From Verrucomicrobia bacterium Tous-C9LFEB (GTDB taxonomy: Bacteria; Verrucomicrobiota; Verrucomicrobiia; Methylacidiphilales; UBA1321), in assembly GCA_002304345.1 (NCBI GenBank), contig NEUU01000004.1, forward strand, positions 1 to 64,000: DNA of 64,000 bases. Direction: 5' to 3'. Position numbers and translations under genes: made by a program. The first letter of the stretch is position 1; every line of letters starts with the position of its first letter. Below the pieces are notes generated by a model, which made no database searches, was not told the DNA's origin, and saw nothing but the letters and a program-made list of their open reading frames with translations. Positions 1 through 7,242 of this stretch are shown here, piece after piece.

Positions 1-58
1 TCTCTCGTGAAAATCCCTCCTCTCCCTCAGACCTGAAAAATAATCCACCAAGACAGTT

Positions 59-121
59 GCTCTATCAAGAGGGAATGGAAACGTGCGGTAGCACCGCGTG
101 AGCCCGGGGTGTGTGCAAAGA
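59..121. repeat. Dispersed intergenic repeat, partial copy
   Basis: This stretch upstream of the MFS gene reads TCTATCAAGAGGG, then GCGTGAGC and CCGGGGTGTGTG. The same blocks occur in the same order in the right arm of the large inverted repeat at 49544-49587. It is a decayed copy of that element. No promoter or ribosome binding site is obvious in the rest of 1-189. Confidence 0.5.
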
Positions 122-189
122 AGCGACCACACTCAATTTCCACGGCAATGGACAAGGCCGGTTTTTGAGGTATTATGTTATCCTAACCT

Positions 190-1455
190 ATGACCGAGAA
201 GACTGACCCGTATGCCGCGCTACGGCTCGGTCCGTACCGGTTGTTCATCTCGGGACGCGGCATCTTTTTCATCGGGATGCACATGCAGTCGACGGCGATC
301 GGCTGGCAGATTTACGAGCGGTTCGGTACGATGCTGTCGCTGGCGTATATCGGGCTGGTGCAGATTGTGCCGATCCTGTTTCTGGCGCTTCCGGCAGGTC
401 ACCTCGCGGACCGGTTCAACCGCAAGGTGATCATTCTGCTGGCGCTGGGGCTGTTCACGATTGCCTCGTCGTGCCTGGCTTATCTGTCGCACACGCATGG
501 AGATGCGCGGCTGATTTATCTCTTCCTGTTCCTGCTCGGCGTGGCGCGGTCCTTTGCGATTCCCTCGATCAGCGCGCTGTTGCCAAACGTGATTCCGCGC
601 TCGGTGTGGGCGAATGCGAATACGTGGAATAGCACGATGTTCGAGCTGGCCTCGATGACGGGTCCCGCGCTCGCCGGTGGAATCATCGCCGCGACGGGCG
701 GCGCAACGGCGGTCTATCTTCTGGCTGCGAGCGGCGCGCTCTCGTGTCTCGCGCTGTTCTCGTTCCTGCATCCGATTCAGGAACTGGCCAATAAGCAGGC
801 GGCCACGTTCCAAGACGTGATCGGCGGGTTGCGGTTCATGTTCCGGACGAAGCTGCTGCTGGGGGCGGCGAGTCTGGATCTGTTTGCGGTGCTGCTCGGC
901 GGAGCGACGACGCTGCTGCCGGTGGTGGCGAAGGATATCCTGCATGTGGGCCCGGAGGGATTCGGTCTGCTGCGCGCCGCGCCGTCGGTAGGCGCGGTGA
1001 CGATGGCATTGATCACGGCGCATCGACCGCCGTGGCAGCGGTCGGGCCGGGTGCTGTTTCTCGCGTTCGTGGGATTCGGTCTGGCAACGATCGTCTTCGG
1101 GCTCTCGCGGAATTTCTGGTTGTCGATGTCGATGCTGGCGTTCACCGGAATGTTCGACAATTTGAACGTGGTGATCCGGCAGACGCTGGTGCAGTTCATC
1201 ACGCCGGACACGATGCGGGGACGGGTGACGTCGGTGAATTTTATCTTTATCGGTTGCTCGAATGAGCTGGGAGGATTCGAGTCGGGCCTGACGGCGCAGC
1301 TCTTCGGGACGGTGCCGTCGATCGTGGGGGGCGGAGTCGGGACGATCCTGGTGGTGTTGGTGATTATGAAGCTGTGTCCGCCGTTGCGGAAATTAGGGAG
1401 AATGCAGGATGTGCAGGCCGCCCCGGCGGAAGCCGTTATAGCGCGGCCCGCGTGA
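190..1455 (+). CDS. MFS transporter, EntS/MFS_3-like
   Basis: This 421-residue integral membrane protein has about ten to twelve hydrophobic segments and belongs to the major facilitator superfamily. The loop after the second segment carries the family signature GHLADRFNRK at about residues 70-79. Overall length and spacing resemble the MFS_3 group that includes the enterobactin exporter EntS, so it is probably a proton-driven exporter of a small molecule; the substrate cannot be read from sequence. The ATG at 190 is the first plausible start but no Shine-Dalgarno sequence precedes it. The gene stands alone and converges on the sugar operon that ends at 1718. Confidence 0.85.
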   Translation: MTEKTDPYAALRLGPYRLFISGRGIFFIGMHMQSTAIGWQIYERFGTMLSLAYIGLVQIVPILFLALPAGHLADRFNRKVIILLALGLFTIASSCLAYLSHTHGDARLIYLFLFLLGVARSFAIPSISALLPNVIPRSVWANANTWNSTMFELASMTGPALAGGIIAATGGATAVYLLAASGALSCLALFSFLHPIQELANKQAATFQDVIGGLRFMFRTKLLLGAASLDLFAVLLGGATTLLPVVAKDILHVGPEGFGLLRAAPSVGAVTMALITAHRPPWQRSGRVLFLAFVGFGLATIVFGLSRNFWLSMSMLAFTGMFDNLNVVIRQTLVQFITPDTMRGRVTSVNFIFIGCSNELGGFESGLTAQLFGTVPSIVGGGVGTILVVLVIMKLCPPLRKLGRMQDVQAAPAEAVIARPA

Positions 1456-1461
1456 GGAGGG

Positions 1462-1494
1462 AGCGCCGCGGCGCGATGCAATCGCGCCCTACAA
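1462..1494. repeat. Hairpin-CCTACAA dispersed repeat
   Basis: Just after the MFS stop codon, a GC-rich stem (GGCGCGATGCAATCGCGCC) is followed by CTACAAAAAGACATT. The same hairpin-plus-CTACAA layout recurs at 3109-3159, 9687-9713, 11614-11639 and 46678-46729, and GCCCTACAAAAAGACATT recurs near 9616. It could also act as a weak transcription end signal. Confidence 0.55.
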
Positions 1495-1576
1495 AAAGAC
1501 ATTCTGCTCGCACAATCCGTGACATCACGAGACATGCTTCACTAGACCCTTTTCGGTTTAGATAGTCGCATTCTTT

Positions 1577-1613
1577 TCACACACCCCGGCGCCTCTCACT
1601 ATCGCGGGCACCA
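1577..1613. repeat. Dispersed repeat, CACACACCCCGGCGC type
   Basis: This stretch contains CACACACCCCGGCGC followed by CTCTCACTATCGCGGG. The first block matches the left arm of the inverted repeat at 49444-49473, and the second matches the sequence at 49602-49616 just beyond its right arm. It is a rearranged partial copy in the MFS/transaldolase intergenic region. Confidence 0.5.
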
Positions 1614-1693
1614 CGTTGCTCCCGATCACTTGCGTCTATCTCAATCGAATTTGCTCTAGTTGAAAGATGCCCTAAAACGTTCTCTCGGCAACC

Positions 1694-1718
1694 CTATTGG
1701 GTCCAGCGTCACGCTGGC
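1694..1718. repeat. VQRHAG-type dispersed repeat
   Basis: The palindromic core CCAGCGTCACGCTGG is preceded by CTATTGGGT. One frame would read YWVQRHAG. Five further full or partial copies lie at 9546-9577, 9741-9776, 11512-11537, 11690-11711 and 15244-15280. This copy abuts the 3' end of the transaldolase gene. Confidence 0.7.
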
Positions 1719-2437
1719 TAGAGTTGGTATCCGGCGGCGGCGGCGTCGTTGGCGAACATTTTTACCGTGTCGAGCGAGAGATCCGCGAGGTCCATGCCGC
1801 TCATCTTGAGCGCCTTGTTCAGGATGTCGTGCGGGACGGTGACGATATGCGTGCCGGTCTGCGAGGCTTGGTAGATATTGAGGATTTCGCGAACGCTGGC
1901 CCAGAGGAGTTCCGCTTTCGGGAGATCTTTCAGGATCTGCAAGCTCTCGCGCATGATCTGCGCGGGGTCGACGCCGGTGTCGGCGATGCGTCCGGCAAAG
2001 ACCGAGACGACGGCGGGCACACTCGGGCTCAAGGCGGCGGCGGTGCCGCGTACTTGATCGAGGGTGAGGATCGCGGTGACGTTGAGCTTCACACCTTCAG
2101 CGGCGAGTTCCTTCACGAGCGGGAGGGACGATTCGCGGCGGGTGTTGGTGATCGGAATTTTGACGTAGACGTTCTCCTGCCACGATTTGATTTTCAGCGC
2201 CTGCCGTTTCATCTCGGGGAATTCATCGGAGAAGACTTCGAGCGAGATGGGCTTCGTGCGGACCGTTTCCAGGATGTCGCGGGCGAAGGCCTCGTAATCG
2301 GCGATCCCGGCCTTGCGCATGAGCGTCGGGTTGGTGGTGAGTCCCTTGATCAGGGGATTGGCGTAGAGGTCGAGGATGCCTTTTTTGTCGGCACCATCGG
2401 CGTAGATGTGAACGGGGAGAGAGTGGAGTGGGGTCAT
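1718..2437 (-). CDS. Transaldolase family protein (TalC/MipB type)
   Basis: This 239-residue TIM-barrel aldolase has the short transaldolase signatures TTNPTLM near residue 35 and VYVKIPIT, whose lysine (about K93) is the Schiff-base residue. The family either interconverts sedoheptulose-7-phosphate plus glyceraldehyde-3-phosphate with erythrose-4-phosphate plus fructose-6-phosphate, or cleaves fructose-6-phosphate. I chose the ATG at 2437 because it overlaps the stop codon of the upstream GmhA-like gene as ATGA; an in-frame start 15 bases earlier also exists. Being coupled to a sedoheptulose-7-phosphate isomerase suggests that it supplies or balances that substrate. It is the last gene of the operon. 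Confidence 0.85.
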   Translation of the reverse strand: MTPLHSLPVHIYADGADKKGILDLYANPLIKGLTTNPTLMRKAGIADYEAFARDILETVRTKPISLEVFSDEFPEMKRQALKIKSWQENVYVKIPITNTRRESSLPLVKELAAEGVKLNVTAILTLDQVRGTAAALSPSVPAVVSVFAGRIADTGVDPAQIMRESLQILKDLPKAELLWASVREILNIYQASQTGTHIVTVPHDILNKALKMSGMDLADLSLDTVKMFANDAAAAGYQL

Positions 2438-3030
2438 TTGACGGATTCCCATTTGGTGGGCGCGGTTTTGAGTTTCGGGTGAGAGACAAAGAGATGCCAG
2501 ATGACGGCTTGGAACGCTTCGGCGTGCGGGGTGGTGTTGGCGGCGCTGACGGTGGGGACGATGATGGCGACATCGGCGACCTGCGCGGTGTAGCCGCCGT
2601 CGCGACCGACGATGCCGACGATGGCCGCACCGACCGACTTGGCGAGTTGCAACGCGGAGACGAGGTTGGGGCTGACGTTCTTTTCGAGGCTGCCGCCGCC
2701 GACGGAGAAGATGAGGAGTCCGTCCTTGGAGTTAAGGCGGCTGCCCTGGAGCCACGCGGCGAAGACGCTGGCCCAGCCTTCGTCATTGGTGCGGGCGGTG
2801 AGTTCGGAGACGTTGTCGGTGGGGGCGTAGGCTTCGAATGCGCAGAGCTTGCGGAAATCGTTCACGGCATGCGAGGCGTTGGCCGCGCTGCCACCGACGC
2901 CGAGGATGAAAAGTCGGCCGCCGCGCTGGCGCACGTTGGCGAGGACGTCGACCGCGCGTTCGATTTCAGCGGCGGAAAGTTGGGAGATGACCTGCGCGGT
3001 TTCGTCGAGATGTTGTTGCGAGTAGCTCAT
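2434..3030 (-). CDS. SIS-domain isomerase, GmhA-like
   Basis: This 198-residue single SIS domain has the phosphosugar-binding loop GVGGSAANASHAVNDF at residues 44-59, in the place where GmhA has its glycine-serine loop and zinc ligands. GmhA converts sedoheptulose-7-phosphate to D-glycero-D-manno-heptose-7-phosphate. The C-terminal helix (HAEAFQAVIWHLF) keeps a histidine but lacks the canonical glutamine in the expected position, so the assignment leans on neighbours: transaldolase overlapping by 4 bases downstream, and a nucleotidyltransferase and heptose kinase upstream. A related SIS enzyme with another substrate remains possible. Confidence 0.75.
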   Translation of the reverse strand: MSYSQQHLDETAQVISQLSAAEIERAVDVLANVRQRGGRLFILGVGGSAANASHAVNDFRKLCAFEAYAPTDNVSELTARTNDEGWASVFAAWLQGSRLNSKDGLLIFSVGGGSLEKNVSPNLVSALQLAKSVGAAIVGIVGRDGGYTAQVADVAIIVPTVSAANTTPHAEAFQAVIWHLFVSHPKLKTAPTKWESVK

Positions 3031-3108
3031 GGAGGATTGGGGTTGAGGAGAATTCTAATTTTAAACAGATGCAGATTAAATCGTATCAGAGAAAGGCGCG
3101 GATCACTT

Positions 3109-3159
3109 GTAGGACGGCACTGTGTGCCGTCGCGGCGGTTCACAGAACCGCCCTACAAC
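3109..3159. repeat. Double-hairpin dispersed repeat
   Basis: Two adjacent GC stems (GGACGGCACTGTGTGCCGTC and GGCGGTTCACAGAACCGCC) are framed by TTGTA on the left and CTACAA on the right. The element at 46678-46729 has the same architecture with different stem sequences, so structure is conserved more than sequence. It lies between the nucleotidyltransferase and isomerase genes. Confidence 0.65.
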
Positions 3160-3198
3160 GCAGAAAACTGAGATTTCGATATTTGAGATCACTCGAGT

Positions 3199-3924
3199 TT
3201 ATTGAGAATGTGGTGTGGTGGAATGTTTAAGGAATTCGTCGAGTTCGGCAAGTCCGGCGGCGGAGCCGATTTCATAGAAGCGGGTGGGAGATTCGAAGGC
3301 GGCGAGTTGTTCGTGGGCGAGAAGGCGGCGGTAGACTTCCGCGAGGTCGAACGGGCCGGTGGTGGGGAAGCCGTCAAACGCGGCGCGGGTGAGGACGCCG
3401 AGGCCGTAATCGATGTGGTGCATTCTGGTGTCGCGTTGCTTTTTGTCGTAGGCACGGATCTGGCCGTTCTCGAACCAGATGTTGCTGGTGTCGTAGAGGC
3501 CCTCGTTGCGGTAGACGGTCATCAGCCCGCGCTTGCCCGATTGGCGGAAGGTGGCTTCGACCGGGGCGAGATCAATCGGCAGGTAGGAATCGCCATAGAG
3601 GACGAAGAATTCCTCACCGAGTTGCGGGAGGGCGCGGCGCAGGGCGCCACCGGTGCCGAGGAGTTTGGGGCCGTCGTAGACGTAGGCAACGCTCAGGCCG
3701 AGCGTGGAACCATCGCCGATCTCGTGCTCGATTTGTTCGCCGAGATGGCCGAGGCAGAGAACGATGCGTTGCGCGCCGTGCTGGCGGAGGAGTTCGAGTT
3801 GACGGCGGATGAAGGGTTTCCCGGCGACGGGCAGCAGCGCTTTTGGAACGGTGGTGGTGAGCGGTTGCATCCGCGTGGCCAGTCCTCCGGCGAGGATGGC
3901 GATGGGGAGCGCGGTGGATGTCAT
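3199..3924 (-). CDS. Sugar-1-phosphate nucleotidyltransferase, HddC-like
   Basis: This 241-residue nucleotidyltransferase begins with the diagnostic loop LAGGLATRMQPLTTTVPKAL, which binds the nucleotide triphosphate, followed by PVAGKPFIRRQ. The YGDSYLP segment near residue 111 holds the metal-binding aspartate. Its neighbours, a GmhA-like isomerase and an HddA-like kinase, suggest guanylyl (or cytidylyl) transfer to D-glycero-alpha-D-manno-heptose-1-phosphate, as done by HddC. Sequence alone cannot separate this from glucose- or mannose-1-phosphate transferases. It is separated from the next genes by 168 and 193 bases of repeat-bearing DNA. Confidence 0.8.
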   Translation of the reverse strand: MTSTALPIAILAGGLATRMQPLTTTVPKALLPVAGKPFIRRQLELLRQHGAQRIVLCLGHLGEQIEHEIGDGSTLGLSVAYVYDGPKLLGTGGALRRALPQLGEEFFVLYGDSYLPIDLAPVEATFRQSGKRGLMTVYRNEGLYDTSNIWFENGQIRAYDKKQRDTRMHHIDYGLGVLTRAAFDGFPTTGPFDLAEVYRRLLAHEQLAAFESPTRFYEIGSAAGLAELDEFLKHSTTPHSQ

Positions 3925-3945
3925 GAGAGGAGGATTTAAGAATTT

Positions 3946-4107
3946 TTGACGAAATTAACGGAATTTACAAAATTTAAAGACACCCAATCCTATAAATCAG
4001 AAAAGCAGTAATCTTACAGAACCTTCCACCCATTTCTTGATTTCTGAGTTCCTGATAAAATTCGTTCTGCTTTTTCCCTATTTCGTAAATTCCGTTAATT
4101 TCGTCAA
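3946..4107. repeat. AT-rich intergenic inverted repeat
   Basis: A perfect 23-base arm at 3946-3968 (TTGACGAAATTAACGG followed by AATTTAC) is repeated in inverted orientation at 4085-4107. About 116 bases separate the arms. The element fills nearly the whole gap between the kinase and nucleotidyltransferase genes and is much more AT-rich than its surroundings. It looks like a small non-coding insertion. Confidence 0.75.
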
Positions 4108-4117
4108 AAAAATACGG

Positions 4118-5095
4118 CTAGACGACAATCTTCGTGCCTTCGAAATCAAAACGGAAGCGGACTTCGGTAAGGCCTTGCGTGTGCATGGCCTGGCGCAGTT
4201 GCATCTTGTCCTCGGCGTAGAACATGAGGAAGCCACCGCCGCCGGCGCCGATGAGTTTGCCGCCGAGCGCGCCGTTCTTCATGGCGAAGTCGTACCACTC
4301 ATTGATTTTGGAGTTGGACATGGAGCCGGAGCGTTCTTTCTTGCGCTGCCAGTGGACGTCCATGAGCCGGGCGAATTCCTCGAGGTTGCCGGTTTCGAGC
4401 GCGGCACGGCTTTGGTAGCCGAGATCCTTGATGAAGTGGAGATTCTCGGTCATCGCCTTGTCGGACTGTTTGCTCTTGTCGTTTTGTTCCTTGAGGATGC
4501 TGGAGGCGGAACGGGAGTAGCCGGTGAAGAAGAGGAGGAGGTTGTCCTCGAGATTGTAGTGGGTCTGCTCGGAGATTTTCAGCGGCCACGCTTCCACGCG
4601 GTCGTCCTTGCCGAAGCGGAAACAGGTGATGCCTCCGTAGGCGGCGATGTATTGATCCTGCTTGCCGATGGGTTCGCCGAGTTTGTCGATTTCGATTTCG
4701 CACGCTTCGCGGGCGAGGTCGGCGGGGTGGATGAGGTCGCGCTTGTAGGCGTGGAGCACCTTGAGCAGGGCGGTGGTGAAACTGCCGGAGGAGCCGAGGC
4801 CGGTCCCGGCCGGGATGTCGGCCATGGAGGTGATTTCGAGATTGGTCTGGTCGGGGATGATCATCCGCAGCGCTTCGCGGATGATGGGATGCTCGATGTC
4901 TTCGAGGCGGGGGGCGCGTTCGAGCTTGGAATATTTGATGATGAGGTCGGTGACGAATGTCTCGTGCAGGGTGATGTAGACGTATTTGTCGATGGCCGCG
5001 GCGATGAGGAAGCCTTCGTGCTCGCGGTAGTAGGAGGGCAGGTCGGTGCCGCCGCCGCCGAGGGAGATGCGCAGGGGTGAACGGGCGATGATCAT
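4118..5095 (-). CDS. hddA: D-glycero-D-manno-heptose 7-phosphate kinase-like (GHMP kinase)
   Basis: This 325-residue GHMP-family kinase shows all three family motifs: the N-terminal RSPLRISLGGGGTDLP, the ATP-binding GTGLGSSGSF at 97-106, and the C-terminal GGKLIGAGGGGFL. The GGGGTDLPSYY opening is typical of the heptose-7-phosphate and fucose kinase branch. The expected reaction is phosphorylation at C1 of D-glycero-D-manno-heptose-7-phosphate. The GmhB phosphatase that should act next is not in this window. Length matches the family, and the start at 5095 places the motif at the expected distance from the N-terminus. Confidence 0.85.
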   Translation of the reverse strand: MIIARSPLRISLGGGGTDLPSYYREHEGFLIAAAIDKYVYITLHETFVTDLIIKYSKLERAPRLEDIEHPIIREALRMIIPDQTNLEITSMADIPAGTGLGSSGSFTTALLKVLHAYKRDLIHPADLAREACEIEIDKLGEPIGKQDQYIAAYGGITCFRFGKDDRVEAWPLKISEQTHYNLEDNLLLFFTGYSRSASSILKEQNDKSKQSDKAMTENLHFIKDLGYQSRAALETGNLEEFARLMDVHWQRKKERSGSMSNSKINEWYDFAMKNGALGGKLIGAGGGGFLMFYAEDKMQLRQAMHTQGLTEVRFRFDFEGTKIVV

Positions 5096-5140
5096 GGCGA
5101 TTGGGGAAAGATTAAATTCGAATCTCTAATTTCTAAACTC

Positions 5141-5225
5141 TAAACAAATTCAAATTTCAAAAAAGGAAATGTTCAAAACAAACGTTGGAAGCGAAGTTTA
5201 GAGATTGGCGATTTGAATTTGTTTA
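5141..5225. repeat. AT-rich inverted repeat
   Basis: TAAACAAATTCAAAT at 5141-5155 is repeated in inverted orientation at 5211-5225. The right arm includes the stop codon of the oxidoreductase gene, and further pieces (AATCTCTAA, TTTAGAGATT) extend the pairing. It resembles the element at 3946-4107 in composition and placement but not in sequence. Confidence 0.6.
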
Positions 5226-6209
5226 GGATTTCTGGGATTGCCGATAGATGGCTTCGACGATGACGAGCGCGGCGCGGGCGGCGGCGAGTCCGGCATCGGG
5301 AGTGCGGCCTTGGGCGACGTCATCGGCGAAGGCGGCGAGTTCGAGCTTCCACGATTGGTCGCCACGGGGGTACTCCCACGCGGTGGTTTCGGGTGGCCCC
5401 ATCTCGGGCAACATTTTGTAGTAGGTGAGTTTTTCCACGCCGTAGCTGCCGCCGAGGCCGTCGATTTGCAGCTTGCCGGTGCGGCCGTAGATTTCCATGG
5501 AGAAGAGGTTCTTCCACTCGGAACAGCTCACGTGCAGCCACGCGGTTTGGTCCGCCGCGGTGCGGAGCGAGAGAAAGGCGTTGTCGTCGACGGGCATGTC
5601 CCAGTAGGACGTGGTGGCGTGACCTTGCACGACGGGGAATTCGCCGAGGAACCAGCGGCTGAGGTCGATGAGGTGAACGCCCTGGTCGATGAGTTCGCCA
5701 CCGCCGGAAAGTTTCGGATCGGCGCGCCATTCGCGGTCGTACCCGACGCGGCCACCGTGACCGTAGCGGGCGCGGAGGAACATCAGCGGGCCGAGGTCGC
5801 CGCTGTCGATGAGTTCGCGGGCCTTGAGCAGCGCGGGATGATAGCGGTGGTTGAAGCCGACGCGGACGACGACTTGTTTTTTGGCGGCCGCGGAAAGGAG
5901 CTGGTCGATTTCCGCGACGGAGATGGCGGCGGGTTTTTCGACGAGGACATGTTTTCCTGCCATGATGGCGGAAAGGGCGATCGGGCCGAGGGCGTTGTTA
6001 ATCGTGGCGACGATGACGGCGTTGATCTCGGGGTTGTCGAGGACGGCGCGAAAATCGGTGACGGCGGTGGCGCCGGGATGAGAGGCGGCGAGGCGCTGGG
6101 CTTGCGCGAGATTGAGATCGCACGTGGCGAGGAGTTGACCGGGCCGCAAGGCGGCGGCGCGTTTCTGGCCGATGAGGCCGCAACCGATGATGCCGAATTT
6201 CAATCCCAC
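5223..6209 (-). CDS. Gfo/Idh/MocA family NAD(P)-dependent oxidoreductase
   Basis: This protein of about 328 residues opens with the Rossmann loop KFGIIGCGLIGQKRA and has the family signatures EKPAA and HRYHP, the latter in the catalytic region. Members oxidise or reduce sugars or nucleotide sugars. An open frame runs further upstream, but the glycine loop demands a start close to it. The GTG at 6209 (preceded by GGGGG) or the TTG at 6203 fits, and both overlap the stop codon of the SDR gene. That overlap makes translational coupling likely. The substrate is presumably an intermediate of the same glycan pathway. Confidence 0.8.
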   Translation of the reverse strand: MGLKFGIIGCGLIGQKRAAALRPGQLLATCDLNLAQAQRLAASHPGATAVTDFRAVLDNPEINAVIVATINNALGPIALSAIMAGKHVLVEKPAAISVAEIDQLLSAAAKKQVVVRVGFNHRYHPALLKARELIDSGDLGPLMFLRARYGHGGRVGYDREWRADPKLSGGGELIDQGVHLIDLSRWFLGEFPVVQGHATTSYWDMPVDDNAFLSLRTAADQTAWLHVSCSEWKNLFSMEIYGRTGKLQIDGLGGSYGVEKLTYYKMLPEMGPPETTAWEYPRGDQSWKLELAAFADDVAQGRTPDAGLAAARAALVIVEAIYRQSQKS

Positions 6210-7066
6210 TTTGTCCCCCGATCCTCCGGCACGATGCGACGGAGTGTATAGATGTCGCTGTTGGCGAGTTCGTCGCGGCGCGTATCGAGCGTTTTCCACG
6301 GGTCCCACTGCGCGCTGATGAGGCGGCCGGTGATGCCGTCGCTTTGGGCCGAGGCGAGAAAGACGCAGAGCGCGGCGGCGTTTTCCAGCGAGGCGCCGCC
6401 TGATTCCTGTTGCTTGAGCGCGCGGTCGTACTGGCTGCCGGCGTTTTCGCGACCGGCTTCGAGGACGTCATTGAGCATGCGCGTGTTGAGTGCGCCGGGC
6501 GCGATGGCGTTGATGTCGATGTGGTGGTCCTTCAACTCGTGCGCGAGGGTTTCGGTGAGGCGGACGACGGCGGCTTTCGACGCGGCGTAGGCGCTGATGC
6601 GAGGCAGCGGAGCGGTCGCGCCACCGCCGGAGAGATTGATGATCTTGCCGTGGCCGTTGTTCTTGAAGTGCGGAATGAGGCTGCGGCAGAAGAAGGCGGG
6701 CCCGAGGAGGTTGATCTCGATGGTGCGGACCCATTCGTTCCAGTCGACGTCTTCAAACGCGCCGATGGGGCGTTGCATCCCGGCGTTGTTGACGAGGATG
6801 TCGACGGTGCCGAGTTCGCGCAGGGCGGTGTCGACGAGGGTGGTGACTTCGAGCGGGACGGCGACGTCGCAGACATCCCAGATGACTTTCTGGCCGGGGG
6901 CGGCTTGCTGCTGGAGCGCTTCGGCGGCGGCTTTGAGTTTGATGCCGTCGCGGGCGCAGAGGACGAGATTGGCTCCGGCGGCGAGATACGCCTGGGCGAT
7001 CGCGAGGCCCAAACCCTGGTTGGCTCCCGTGATGATGGCGTTGCGATTTTTCAGCAGGTCACTCAT
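6200..7066 (-). CDS. Short-chain dehydrogenase/reductase
   Basis: This 288-residue classical SDR has the cofactor loop TGANQGLG at 13-20, NNAG near 94, Ser146, and the catalytic pair Tyr160 and Lys164 (YAASK). It is predicted to be a cytoplasmic NAD(P)-linked oxidoreductase. A C-terminal extension of about 30 residues follows the usual end of the fold. It overlaps the Gfo/Idh/MocA gene downstream, so the two may act on successive positions of one sugar. The substrate is unknown. Confidence 0.85.
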   Translation of the reverse strand: MSDLLKNRNAIITGANQGLGLAIAQAYLAAGANLVLCARDGIKLKAAAEALQQQAAPGQKVIWDVCDVAVPLEVTTLVDTALRELGTVDILVNNAGMQRPIGAFEDVDWNEWVRTIEINLLGPAFFCRSLIPHFKNNGHGKIINLSGGGATAPLPRISAYAASKAAVVRLTETLAHELKDHHIDINAIAPGALNTRMLNDVLEAGRENAGSQYDRALKQQESGGASLENAAALCVFLASAQSDGITGRLISAQWDPWKTLDTRRDELANSDIYTLRRIVPEDRGTKWD

Positions 7067-7242
7067 GCAGTCCCTCTCTTATACTAATTCGTTTTCAAGT
7101 TGAGATGAATCCGCTGGTTATTTTTCATCCCGGCGTCGTTGCTCCTCGGTTGCAGATCCACTCGGGATATGCGTCTTCGTCGCGCCTTGCCTGTACGGAA
7201 AATTCCGGAGCGTCTTCATGTCATCTTGAAAGCTCATTAGTA

